64,000 nt of DNA from DP-19 sp036496285 (GTDB lineage: Bacteria > Desulfobacterota > Binatia > UTPRO1): the NCBI GenBank assembly GCA_036496285.1, contig DASXLI010000053.1, forward strand, positions 52,974-116,973, read 5' to 3'. The notes below the pieces were generated by a model. It had not been told where the DNA came from. It saw nothing but the letters and a program-made list of their open reading frames with translations, and did not search any database. The translations under genes were made by a program, and so were the position numbers. Below are positions 43,018-53,073 of the stretch, in pieces (within the stretch, counting starts at the first letter, position 1; each line of letters starts with the position of its first letter).

Positions 43018-43043
43018 GAGGTGATTCTAGGCGAATCACCTCA
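43017..43043. promoter_or_regulatory. Perfect 10-bp inverted repeat over the regulator start codon
   Basis: TGAGGTGATT (43017-43026) and AATCACCTCA (43034-43043) are exact complements with a 7-base spacer. On the minus strand the element covers the leader and the first base of the regulator's ATG and begins 16 bases after the rodZ-like stop. It could be an operator for autoregulation by the winged helix, or an RNA hairpin masking the start. Confidence 0.6.
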
Positions 43044-43058
43044 CGATGTCGAGGCGCA

Positions 43059-44012
43059 TCAGCCGCTGGCGGGGGGCGTCTCCTCGGGCAGGCGCAGGTT
43101 GCGGACGACGTGGCCGGCCCGGCCGAGCGGCGGCAGCTCGCGGCCGTCGATCGCGACGGTGATGCCGCCGGCGTTGCCGATGGTCAGCGTGAAGGCGCGC
43201 GCCGCCGTCCAGCTGCGCGACTCGCCCGGCTGCAGGATGATGTTGCGCTTCGGCTCGTCGTCGATGCCGAGGGAGAACCAGGTCTCCTGCGCGGCGCTGA
43301 CGCGCAGCTCGTGCGATCCGTCGGCGGGCGGCTTGGCGTCGGCGGCCGCCGCTGCGGGTTGCTCGGCGGACGCGACGGCGGGCTGCGCCGCGTGCCCCGC
43401 GGCGGCCGGCGCGGGCTGTTCGGCCGGGGCAACGGCAGCCGGCGCCGCCGGCGCGGCTCCAGTATCCGTCGCCGGCGCATCTGCCGGCACATCGGCGGCC
43501 GCGGCCGGCTCGGCCGGCGCCGCCTCCGCGACCTTCTCGGCCGCGTCGGCGCCTGCGTGCTCGCGCTCGTTCCACGTCTCGTCGTCGGTCCGCGCTCCTC
43601 GCTCCGGCGCCTGCTGCATGATGATGAAGCTCGCGACCGCGATGGCGCCGACCACGGCGAGCGCCCGCCACGGCGCTCGGCGCCGGCCGCGCGTCCGCAT
43701 CTGGAGCGGCGGCGCGCTCGGCGGCGGCAGCTCCGACACCTGGCCGAGGAAGTCGGGCAACAGCTCCTCGGCCGGCAGGCCGAGCGCCGCGGCGTAGCGG
43801 CGGAAGAACGGGATCAGATACAGCTCGTCCGAGATGCCGACACCCGACGGCGTCTCGCCCTCCAGCAGGCGCGCGTAACGCACCGGTATCCCGGCATCCC
43901 CCGCCGCCGCCTCGACCGAGAGCTGGCGACGTTCCCGCGCCTCCCGCAGGGTCGCCGCAATGTGAGTGCGCTCATCCACCCCGGGCCGCACTGTAGCGAC
44001 GCGCACGCGCAT
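43059..44012 (-). CDS. RodZ-like helix-turn-helix membrane protein
   Basis: A 317-residue protein. The N-terminal Cro/Xre-type HTH_25 domain reads HIAATLREARERRQLSVEAAAG and PVRYARLLEGETPSG, then the RodZ-typical FFRRYAAALGLPAEELLPDF. One membrane helix (WRALAVVGAIAVASFIIMQ) follows, then a long Ala/Pro/Glu-rich periplasmic linker, and a C-terminal DUF4115-like beta domain (VSAAQETWFSLGIDDEPK, LGRAGHVVRNLRLP). RodZ couples MreB to the elongation machinery. ATG 44012 is chosen; GTG 43979 is also possible. It precedes the winged-helix regulator on the same strand. Confidence 0.82.
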   Translation of the reverse strand: MRVRVATVRPGVDERTHIAATLREARERRQLSVEAAAGDAGIPVRYARLLEGETPSGVGISDELYLIPFFRRYAAALGLPAEELLPDFLGQVSELPPPSAPPLQMRTRGRRRAPWRALAVVGAIAVASFIIMQQAPERGARTDDETWNEREHAGADAAEKVAEAAPAEPAAAADVPADAPATDTGAAPAAPAAVAPAEQPAPAAAGHAAQPAVASAEQPAAAAADAKPPADGSHELRVSAAQETWFSLGIDDEPKRNIILQPGESRSWTAARAFTLTIGNAGGITVAIDGRELPPLGRAGHVVRNLRLPEETPPASG

Positions 44013-44079
44013 TCTCCAGTGCAAAAGTCGAGGCCGGGCCAAGGCTTGGGCCTTGCCGTCCACCGCCCGGAAAGCCGCG

Positions 44080-44108
44080 TTGACAGGGCGCAGGCAACAT
44101 ACTAAACG
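44080..44108 (+). promoter_or_regulatory. Candidate promoter of the TetR-ACAD operon
   Basis: A perfect -35 hexamer TTGACA (44080-44085) is followed after 17 bases by TAAACG (44103-44108), a weak -10. Transcription would start close to the A of the ATG at 44115, giving a leaderless or nearly leaderless message. The -10 region lies inside the palindrome. Confidence 0.45.
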
Positions 44109-44118
44109 TTCAGTATGT
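44097..44118. promoter_or_regulatory. Palindromic operator of the TetR regulator
   Basis: The arms ACATACT and AGTATGT flank a centre with AACGTT; 20 of 22 positions are symmetric. The element overlaps the -10 region and contains the tetR ATG (44115-44117), so bound repressor would block its own operon. Size and symmetry are typical of TetR-family operators. Confidence 0.8.
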
Positions 44119-44747
44119 CGACGGGCAGCGCCCGCAAGGAGCTGATGGCGATCGCCATCGACTGCTTCGCGCACTACGGCTACCAGGGCACCTCGATCGA
44201 CCGCATCGCCAGCGCCGCCGGCGTCACCAAGGGCGCGCTCTACTACCACTTCAAGGACAAGGAAGAGCTGCTGGCGGAGGCGGTGAAGGACCGCATCGAC
44301 GAGTTCGAGGAGCGCATCGTCGGCGGCGTCTCGCCGGTCACCGATCCCGCGGCGGCGCTCCACGAGATCGCGCGCGTGTGCGTACACATCGCCACCAAGA
44401 ACAACCTGCGGCGCTTCATCCTGACGTTGATGGTCGAGGCGCTCGACACCAATCCGCAGCTCTCCGCGTCCTTCCGCCGCATCATGCGCCGCTTTCGCAA
44501 CTACCTCGCCGGTATCGTGCGGCTCGGACAGGAGCAGGGCGTCTTCCGCACCGACGTCGAGGCGGCGCGCGCGGCGCAGCTCTTCACCAGCGGCGTCATC
44601 GGCGCCGAGCTCCAGCACTATCAGGACCCGGAGCGCGTCGATCTCGCCGCCGTCATGGAGAGCGTGATCGACCAGCTCGTCACATGGCTCACCGTCGGCG
44701 TCGCCAAGCGCGGTGCCCGGCAGATCCGGAAGGAGTCCGCATCATGA
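44115..44747 (+). CDS. TetR-family transcriptional repressor
   Basis: A 210-residue repressor. The N-terminal helix-turn-helix is AIDCFAHYGYQGTSIDRIASAAGVTKGALYYHFKDKEE in overview, with key part GVTKGALYYHF; the C-terminal ligand-binding part (about 80-200) is helical and resembles AcrR/FadR-type regulators (LNLRR-like, RLGQEQGVFRTDVEAARAA). It probably senses an acyl-CoA or fatty acid, judging from the two acyl-CoA dehydrogenases coupled behind it (ATGA overlap with the first). A 22-bp palindrome over its start implies autoregulation. The palindrome also argues that the ATG at 44115 is the correct start. Confidence 0.92.
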   Translation: MSTGSARKELMAIAIDCFAHYGYQGTSIDRIASAAGVTKGALYYHFKDKEELLAEAVKDRIDEFEERIVGGVSPVTDPAAALHEIARVCVHIATKNNLRRFILTLMVEALDTNPQLSASFRRIMRRFRNYLAGIVRLGQEQGVFRTDVEAARAAQLFTSGVIGAELQHYQDPERVDLAAVMESVIDQLVTWLTVGVAKRGARQIRKESAS

Positions 44748-45853
44748 TCAATTTCGAGCTCGATGAGGAGCAGAAGCTCATTCGCGACACCGTCGTCGGC
44801 TTCGCCCGCGACGAGATCCGCCCGCACGCCCGCGAGGCGGACGAGAAGGGCGTGGTGCCCGCATCGCTCGTCCAGGGCGGCTGGGAGCTCGGCCTCGTGC
44901 AGAGCATCATCCCCGAGGAGTACGGCGGCTTCGGCAGCCAGCACTCCGCGCTGACGGGCTCGCTTGTCGCCGAGGAGCTCGCCTACGGCGACCTCTCGAT
45001 CGCGATGCATCTCCTCGCGCCGCGCCTGCTCACGGTGCCGCTCGTCGAGCTCGGCACCGACGCGCTCAAGAAGAGCCTTCTGCCGGCGTTCTGCGGCGAC
45101 GCCTTCGAGCCCGGCTCGGCCGCCGTCATGGAGCCGCGCTTCGACTTCGACGCCACCGCGCCGGCGACGACGCTGCGCCGCGAGGGCGACGACTACATCG
45201 TGAGCGGCGGCAAGTGCTTCGTGCCGCTCGGCAGCCAGGCGAAGCACGTGCTCGTGCTCGCGGGCATCACCAACGGCGACGGCTCGATCCACCCGCAGGC
45301 GGTGATCGTGCCACGCGACACGCCGGGCGTGAAGGTCGGGGGCCGCGAGAAGAACATGGGGCTGAAGGCGCTCGAGACGACGACGCTCGAGCTCGACGGC
45401 TGCCGCATCCCGCGCGACCACGTGCTCGCCGCCGGCGACGACGCGGCCATGCGCCGCCTCGCCAACCTCTGGCGCGTCGGCATCGCCTCGATGGCGGTCG
45501 GCGTCGCGCGCGCCGCATACGACTACGCGCGCGAGTACGCCAAGGACCGCCGCGCCTTCGGTCAGGCGATCGCGCAGAAGCAGGCCATCGCCTTCATGCT
45601 GGCCGAGATGGCGATGGAGGTCGATGCGATGCGCCTCCTCATCTGGGAGGCGGCGTGGAAGCTCGACCGCCACGAGGACGCGACGCGCGAGGCCTACCTC
45701 GCCAAGCGGTATGCGGCGGACATGAGCCTCAAGATCACCGACAATGCCCTCCAGGTGCTCGGCGGCCACGGCTACATCCGCGACCACCTCGTCGAGCTCT
45801 TCCTGCGGAACGCCCGCGGCTTCTCCACCCTGGAAGGACTGGCGATCGCCTGA
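44744..45853 (+). CDS. Acyl-CoA dehydrogenase, C-terminally short
   Basis: ACAD-family flavoprotein, 369 residues. N-domain: FELDEEQKLIRDTVVGFARDEI; C-domain: DRRAFGQAIAQKQAIAFMLAEMAMEVDAM and LQVLGGHGYIRDHLVELFLRNA. The middle domain is unusual: the FAD signature TEPGAGSD is replaced by EPRFDFDATA. The chain stops soon after STLEGLAIA, where the LEG matches the catalytic YEG, so the final FAD-binding helix is lost. It starts in the tetR stop (ATGA) with GGAAGGAG upstream. It may work as one subunit of a heteromer with the next gene. Confidence 0.88.
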   Translation: MINFELDEEQKLIRDTVVGFARDEIRPHAREADEKGVVPASLVQGGWELGLVQSIIPEEYGGFGSQHSALTGSLVAEELAYGDLSIAMHLLAPRLLTVPLVELGTDALKKSLLPAFCGDAFEPGSAAVMEPRFDFDATAPATTLRREGDDYIVSGGKCFVPLGSQAKHVLVLAGITNGDGSIHPQAVIVPRDTPGVKVGGREKNMGLKALETTTLELDGCRIPRDHVLAAGDDAAMRRLANLWRVGIASMAVGVARAAYDYAREYAKDRRAFGQAIAQKQAIAFMLAEMAMEVDAMRLLIWEAAWKLDRHEDATREAYLAKRYAADMSLKITDNALQVLGGHGYIRDHLVELFLRNARGFSTLEGLAIA

Positions 45854-45895
45854 CGGTGCGGTGGCCACAGGCCGCCGTTCAAAAGGAGACGGATC

Positions 45896-47140
45896 ATGAT
45901 CGACTTCGAGCTCTCTCCCGACATCGCGTCCACCTACGAGCAGCTCCACATGCTCGCCGAGCACGCCATGCGGCCGATCGCGCGCGAGTACGACGAGCGC
46001 GAGCACGAGAAGCCGTGGGACTTCATCAACATGATGTGGCAGCTCTCGCGCTCGTCGGGCATCGGGCCGGGCGCCAGCAAGGACAAGGACGCCAAGGACA
46101 AGGGCGCGGCGGCGGTCGACCGCGAGCGCAACCTCCGGACGGTCGTCGCGGTCGAGGAGCTGTCCTGGGGCGACGCCGGCCTCTACCTCGCGATCCCCGG
46201 GCCGGGCCTCGGAGGCGCCGCCGTCATGGCCGTCGGCACGCCGGATCAGAAGCAGCGCTTCCTCTCGCGCTTCAAGGGCGAGAAGCCGGTCTGGTCGGCG
46301 ATGGCGATCACCGAGCCCGGCTGCGGCTCGGACAGCGCCGCGATCCAGGCGACCGCCGTCCGCGACGGCGACCACTGGGTGCTGAACGGTACCAAGATCT
46401 TCTGCACGAGCGGCCTCATGGCCGGTGATCCGAGCAAGTCGAACGGCTTCGTCGTCGTGTGGGCGACCGTCGACCGCTCGGCCGGTCGCGCCGGCATCAA
46501 GTCGTTCATCGTCGACGCCGGCACCCCGGGCATGACGATCGCCAAGTGCGAGGACAAGCTCGGGATCCGCGCCTCGGACACCGCGACCCTCATCTTCGAG
46601 GACTGCCGCATCCCGTTCGACAACATCCTCGGCAGCCCCGAGGTGCCGAAGACCAGCGAGGGCTTCAAGGGCGTCATGGCGACCTTCGACGCCACCCGGC
46701 CGATCGTCGCGGCGAGCGCCCTCGGCGTCGGCCGCGCCGCGCTCGACTTCGTGCGCGACGAGCTCAAGAAGCAGGGCGTGGAGATCCGCTACGGTGCGGG
46801 CCCGCGCAAGCTGACGGCCCTCGAGCGCGACTTCATGGACATGGAGACCCAGCTCCAGGCGGCCCGCCTCCTCACCTGGCGGGCGGCGTGGATGATGGAC
46901 CAGGGCCAGAAGAACAACCTCGAGGCATCGATGGCAAAGGCCAAGGCCGGCTTCGTCGTGACCCAGGTCACGCAGAAGGCGGTCGAGATTCTCGGGCCGC
47001 TCGGCTACTCGCGCGAGCTGCTCCTCGAGAAGTGGATGCGCGACGCGAAGATCAACGACATCTTCGAGGGCACGCAGCAGATCAACATGATGATCATCGC
47101 CCGCCGCATCCTGGGGTACTCGAGCAAAGAGCTGTCCTGA
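45896..47140 (+). CDS. Acyl-CoA dehydrogenase
   Basis: ACAD-family protein of 414 residues with the complete signatures: MAITEPGCGSDSAAIQATA in the middle domain, GTKIFCTSGLM, EILGPLGYSRELLLEKWMRDAKIN and FEGTQQINMMIIARRIL, with the Glu of FEGT as the probable base. It carries a short polar insert near residue 60 (SKDKDAKDKGAAAVDRERN). AAAAGGAG precedes the ATG. It follows the shorter ACAD by 42 bases and is closed by a terminator, so tetR-acad-acad form one transcript. Substrate not deducible. Confidence 0.93.
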   Translation: MIDFELSPDIASTYEQLHMLAEHAMRPIAREYDEREHEKPWDFINMMWQLSRSSGIGPGASKDKDAKDKGAAAVDRERNLRTVVAVEELSWGDAGLYLAIPGPGLGGAAVMAVGTPDQKQRFLSRFKGEKPVWSAMAITEPGCGSDSAAIQATAVRDGDHWVLNGTKIFCTSGLMAGDPSKSNGFVVVWATVDRSAGRAGIKSFIVDAGTPGMTIAKCEDKLGIRASDTATLIFEDCRIPFDNILGSPEVPKTSEGFKGVMATFDATRPIVAASALGVGRAALDFVRDELKKQGVEIRYGAGPRKLTALERDFMDMETQLQAARLLTWRAAWMMDQGQKNNLEASMAKAKAGFVVTQVTQKAVEILGPLGYSRELLLEKWMRDAKINDIFEGTQQINMMIIARRILGYSSKELS

Positions 47141-47152
47141 GACGCACCCGGA

Positions 47153-47191
47153 GCCGGCGCGCAACCCTTCGCGCGCCGGCCGTTTTCTTTT
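47153..47191 (+). terminator. Rho-independent terminator after the TetR-ACAD operon
   Basis: GCCGGCGCGC (47153-47162) pairs perfectly with GCGCGCCGGC (47171-47180) around an 8-base loop and is followed by CGTTTTCTTTT. It starts 13 bases after the stop. Confidence 0.9.
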
Positions 47192-47225
47192 GAAGGCCTG
47201 GCCACGTGTGATACTTTTTCCATGA

Positions 47226-48584
47226 ATGGACACGTACCAGGTCATCTCCGACGTCCCGGCGTACTCCGAGTTCCTGAGCGTTGCCGAGCTGTCCGCCAGC
47301 TCGCGCGAGCTCGCACGCCGCTTCCCGAAGCTCGTGACCTTGCAGACGATCGGCACGTCCCTGGAGGGACGGCCGATCGAGCTGCTGACCATCGGCCAGG
47401 GTAAGCACAAGGCGTTGTTGCTCGGCACGCCGCACCCGAACGAGCCGATCGGCACCCTGACGCTCGAGTACCTGTCGCGGCGGCTGTGCGAGGACGACGA
47501 CCTCCGCGAGGAGCTCGACTACACCTTCCTCATCATCAAGTGCGCCGACCCCGACGGGACGATCCTCAACGAGGGCTGGTTCAAGCAGCAATTCTCGCCG
47601 CTCACGTACGCGCTCAACTACTACCGTCCCGCGGCGCGCGAGCAGATCGAGTGGAGCTTCCCCGTCCACTACAAGACGCTGCACTTCACCGAGTCGGCAC
47701 CGGAGACGCGCGCCGTCATCTCCGTGATCGAGACGCACCGCCCGACGTTCCTCTACTCGCTGCACAACGCCGGCTTCTGCGGCACGTACTTCTACGTCTC
47801 GCGTCCGCTTCCCGGGCTCTTTCCGCGCCTGCGCCGCGTGGTGACCTCACAGGGGCTGACCATGCACCGCGGCGAGCCCGAGGCGCCCTTCATCAAGGCC
47901 TTCGAGGAGGGCATCTTCGGCCTCTTCGGAGTGCAGGAGCGCTACGACTACCTCGCGCGCAATCTCGGCGAGGATCCCGCGCCGAGCATCGAGTGCGGCA
48001 CCAGCTCCGACGACTACCTCAAGTCGACGCACGGCGGGTACACGCTCGTCACCGAGGTGCCGTACTACTTCGACAAGGCCCTGAACGACGCGACGCCCGC
48101 CGGCATGAGCCGGCGCGAGGCGATGCTCCAGGGCGTCTTCCGCGTCGACTCGATCTACCACGACATCCGCGAGTATTTCGCGATCATCGGCAGCGGCGCG
48201 CCGCGCGACCGCCTCTATCGCTCCGTCGACGACTACGTGAAGCGCACGCCGAAGCAGATCGCCGCGCTGAAGCGCGAGGTCGAGGCGCCGCAGTACGCGC
48301 GCGAGGCGACGCGCGCCGAGGCTTTCGACGCGACCGTCTGCCGCGTCTTCTACCACATGCTCTACCTCGGCGAGGTGTATCGCATCGCGGTGTCGCGCGG
48401 CAGCGAGGACGTCGTCCGCCTGGTGCGCCGCCGCCTCGAGGAGATCTGCGCGCAGATCGACCACCAGAGCGAGCTCGAGGTGCTGCCGCTGCAGAAGGTC
48501 GTCGCGGTGCAGGTCGGCGCCGGCCTCCATGCCCTCGCGGCGTGGAAGGAGTTCGGCGGCGCGTCCCGCGCCGAGACCCGCTGA
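47226..48584 (+). CDS. M14-family zinc carboxypeptidase-like protein
   Basis: A 452-residue protein with the M14 fold but no signal peptide, so probably cytosolic. Zinc ligands: H70 and E73 in GTPHPNEPIG and a third His in YSLHNAGFC (about residue 180). A candidate general-base Glu is in LVTEVPYYFD (about 277). The C-terminal 150 residues are helical and unassigned. M14 relatives hydrolyse C-terminal residues of peptides or murein fragments, or deacylate amino acids; which applies here is unknown. It begins just after the terminator, and the next gene starts 1 base after its stop. Confidence 0.85.
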   Translation: MDTYQVISDVPAYSEFLSVAELSASSRELARRFPKLVTLQTIGTSLEGRPIELLTIGQGKHKALLLGTPHPNEPIGTLTLEYLSRRLCEDDDLREELDYTFLIIKCADPDGTILNEGWFKQQFSPLTYALNYYRPAAREQIEWSFPVHYKTLHFTESAPETRAVISVIETHRPTFLYSLHNAGFCGTYFYVSRPLPGLFPRLRRVVTSQGLTMHRGEPEAPFIKAFEEGIFGLFGVQERYDYLARNLGEDPAPSIECGTSSDDYLKSTHGGYTLVTEVPYYFDKALNDATPAGMSRREAMLQGVFRVDSIYHDIREYFAIIGSGAPRDRLYRSVDDYVKRTPKQIAALKREVEAPQYAREATRAEAFDATVCRVFYHMLYLGEVYRIAVSRGSEDVVRLVRRRLEEICAQIDHQSELEVLPLQKVVAVQVGAGLHALAAWKEFGGASRAETR

Positions 48585-48585
48585 C

Positions 48586-50646
<2,061 letters not shown>

Positions 50647-50734
50647 GACGCCCGCCGTCCGGTGCGACGCGCATGTTGTGCCGGCGCACGCCGCGGGAAT
50701 TGACTAGGAGCGGCGTCGGCAACAGCTTCGACCC

Positions 50735-51001
50735 ATGGGCACGCTGAGCGGCATGACGCAGAAGATCGAGGTGGGCTACCAGGCGTTCCTGATCGACGGC
50801 GGCGAGGAGTTCGGCGCGGTCCGCGAGGTGCTGCCGGACGCGGTCGTCGTCTACGTGGAGAACGCGGGCGACTTCCGCGTGCCGCTCGACGCGGTGGATG
50901 CCGTGCACTCGCAGAAGGTGGTGTTCGCGCCCGACAAGCTCGATCCCACGCTCGTGCAGGCGATCGAGCACGCCCACGACGCGGAGCAGCGCGGGCTCTG
51001 A
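50735..51001 (+). CDS. Small conserved-looking hypothetical (PRC-barrel/DUF2171-like)
   Basis: An 88-residue acidic protein. The arrangement KIEVGYQAFLIDGGEEFGAV, VVVYVENAGDFRVPLDAVDAVHSQKVVF resembles small beta-barrel proteins of the PRC-barrel/DUF2171 kind, but I cannot confirm the family. ATG 50735 and ATG 50753 are both possible starts; no strong ribosome site. It is convergent with doxX. Confidence 0.68.
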   Translation: MGTLSGMTQKIEVGYQAFLIDGGEEFGAVREVLPDAVVVYVENAGDFRVPLDAVDAVHSQKVVFAPDKLDPTLVQAIEHAHDAEQRGL

Positions 51002-51021
51002 CGCCGCGACTGCAGGGCGCC

Positions 51022-51429
51022 TCAGAAGTCGCGGTGCAGGACGGTATGGTCGATCGATGCCGGCCCGGCGCCGAGCAGCACGACCGCGGCGGCAATCGCG
51101 AGGAGCGCGAGCGGGAACTCGTAGCCGCCGACGAGGCCGTCGTGCAGGTGCACCTTGCTGATCGCGACCGCCATCACGATCGCGATCGCGAGCGCCGCGT
51201 AGCGGGTGAAGAGCCCGACCAGCACGCAGATGCCGCCCAGGAACTCGGACAGCGCCGCCGCCCAGGCGAACGCGGCCGGGACGGGGAAGCCGAGGTGGCC
51301 GACGGTGCGGACGAAGTCCGGCATGTTGCCGTCGAGCTTGCGGAAGCCGTGGGCGATGAAGATCGCGCCGAGGACGGCACGCAGGAGGATCGGGACGGCG
51401 GGGCGGAAGCGGGCGAAGGCGGCGAGCAC
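51022..51429 (-). CDS. DoxX-family membrane protein
   Basis: A 135-residue, four-helix membrane protein: ILLRAVLGAIFIAHGFRKL opens with the DoxX signature, followed by FAWAAALSEFLGGICVLVGLFTRYAALAIAIVMAV and a last helix FPLALLAIAAAVVLLGAG. Family members relate to the small subunit of terminal quinol oxidase or to oxidoreductase-linked membrane proteins; exact role unknown. It starts at the stop of the crotonase gene, so the two are co-transcribed. Confidence 0.88.
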   Translation of the reverse strand: MLAAFARFRPAVPILLRAVLGAIFIAHGFRKLDGNMPDFVRTVGHLGFPVPAAFAWAAALSEFLGGICVLVGLFTRYAALAIAIVMAVAISKVHLHDGLVGGYEFPLALLAIAAAVVLLGAGPASIDHTVLHRDF

Positions 51430-52209
51430 TCAGCGGCCCTTGAAGACGGCGCGGCGCTTCTCGAACACGGCGCGCAGGCCCTCTTGCAGGTCCTCGCTCC
51501 GGCGCGTCGTCGCCGCCTGCGCGGCGAGCCCGGGCGACGGCGTCAGTGAGCGGAACGCGTTCGCCTCGTTGATCGCCGCCTTCATGGTGCGGATCGAGAG
51601 CGGCGCGTTGGCGGCGATCTCGGCGGCGAGGGCGCGCGTCGCGTGCTCGAGCTCGGCGTCGGGGACGACGCGGGTGACGAGGCCTGCGCGCCGCGCGCTC
51701 TCGGCGTCGAGGAGCGTGCCGGTGAAGAGCATCTCCTTCGTCTTCACGGTGCCGACGGTGTCGAGGAGCTTCTGCGTGAGCGGGTACGGCACGACGAGGC
51801 CGATGCGCGCGAGCGGCATTCCCATGCGTGCGCCCGCGCCGGCGACGCGGAGGTCGCAGTGCAGCGCCAGCTCGAGGCCGCCGGCGATGGCGTCGCCCTG
51901 CATCATCGCGATCGTCGGCAGCGGGCAGTGCTCGAGCGCGTGCAGTGCGTCCTCGATGTCGGGGTACTCGACGGTGCCGTCGGGCTTGCGCGCGAGGCCC
52001 ATCTCCTTCAAGTCGAGCCCGGCGCAGAATGCCTTGCCGGCGCCGGCGAGGATCACGGCGCGCACGTCGGTCGTCGCGGCGAGCTCGTGGAAGACGCTGC
52101 GGAGCCCCGCCAGCATGGGCACCGTCATGGCGTTCCGCTTCTCGGGACGGTTCAGCGTGATCGTCACGACGTCGCCGTCGCGCGACGTCAGCAGCACGTC
52201 AGTTGCCAT
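51430..52209 (-). CDS. Enoyl-CoA hydratase/isomerase (crotonase) family protein
   Basis: A 259-residue crotonase. The oxyanion hole is formed by AGAGKAFCAGLDLKEM and GDAIAGGLELAL. The catalytic Glu matching E144 of rat crotonase is kept (GGLEL), but the one matching E164 is Leu (GMPLARIGLVV instead of GMPE), so simple hydration is doubtful; isomerase, hydrolase or other crotonase chemistry is possible. The ATG at 52209 has GAGG 5 bases upstream. It lies between gloB and doxX on the minus strand. Confidence 0.88.
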   Translation of the reverse strand: MATDVLLTSRDGDVVTITLNRPEKRNAMTVPMLAGLRSVFHELAATTDVRAVILAGAGKAFCAGLDLKEMGLARKPDGTVEYPDIEDALHALEHCPLPTIAMMQGDAIAGGLELALHCDLRVAGAGARMGMPLARIGLVVPYPLTQKLLDTVGTVKTKEMLFTGTLLDAESARRAGLVTRVVPDAELEHATRALAAEIAANAPLSIRTMKAAINEANAFRSLTPSPGLAAQAATTRRSEDLQEGLRAVFEKRRAVFKGR

Positions 52210-52242
52210 GGTCACCTCGGGGGATGGACCGGCGGCCGGGGC

Positions 52243-53019
52243 TCAATAGGCGTCTTTCAGCTCGCGGGTCTTCGCGAACACGGCGACGTCGTCCTCGGGC
52301 ACGTCGGGAAAGCGCTTGCGGATCGTCGCGCGCAGCTCGGGGCTCTTCCAGCGCAGGAAGGGGTTCGTCGCCTTCTCGTCGGCGATCGTCGAGGGCACGG
52401 TCGGCTTGCCCTCGGCGCGCAGGCTCTCGACCCGCTTCAGCTTGTCGGCGATCGCCTGATTGGCGGGCTCGAGCTCGTGGGCGAAGCGCAGGTTCTTCTC
52501 GGTGTACTCGTGCCCGCAGTAGATGCGGGTGGCGTCGGGGAGCGCGGCAAGCTTGCCGAGCGAGCTCATCATCTGGGCCGGCGAGCCCTCGAAGAGGCGG
52601 CCGCAGCCGGCGGCGAAGAGGGTGTCACCCGAGAAGACGCTCGGCACGCCCTCCTCGAAGTAGTACGCGAGGTGGCCGCTCGTGTGCGCCGGGATGAAGA
52701 GGGCGCGGCCGCGGAGGCCCGCCACCTCGAAGCTCTCGCCGTCGGCGAGCGCCTCGGTGAGCGCGGGCACGCGGGTACGGTCGGCGCGCGAGCCGATGAC
52801 CCGCAGCTTCGGCACCGCCTGCGCGGCGTCGTCGTTGCCGCCCACATGGTCGAAGTGGTGGTGGGTCGAGAGCACCGCCTCGAGCCGGAGGCCGCGGCGC
52901 TCGACCTCGCGCAGCACCGGACCGGCGTTGGAGCAGTCGACGACGGCCGCCCGGCTGTCCGGGCCGACCAGGAGGTAGCCGTAGTTGTCGGACAGGAGGG
53001 GGATCGGGATGACGTCCAC
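52243..53019 (-). CDS. gloB: Hydroxyacylglutathione hydrolase (glyoxalase II)
   Basis: Binuclear metallo-beta-lactamase-fold thioesterase, 258 residues, that releases D-lactate from S-lactoylglutathione. Metal ligands: THHHFDH (about residue 52-58), H of AHTSGH, D of FSGDTLF and H of YCGHEYT. The C-terminal substrate domain with NPFLRWKSPELR is present, which separates true glyoxalase II from shorter relatives. It starts the gloB-crotonase-doxX group. Confidence 0.93.
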   Translation of the reverse strand: MDVIPIPLLSDNYGYLLVGPDSRAAVVDCSNAGPVLREVERRGLRLEAVLSTHHHFDHVGGNDDAAQAVPKLRVIGSRADRTRVPALTEALADGESFEVAGLRGRALFIPAHTSGHLAYYFEEGVPSVFSGDTLFAAGCGRLFEGSPAQMMSSLGKLAALPDATRIYCGHEYTEKNLRFAHELEPANQAIADKLKRVESLRAEGKPTVPSTIADEKATNPFLRWKSPELRATIRKRFPDVPEDDVAVFAKTRELKDAY

Positions 53020-53073
53020 GGGAAGACTCCTCGCAGCGGCCGGCGCGCTCGGGCAGGCCCGGAGCGGTGCGGC

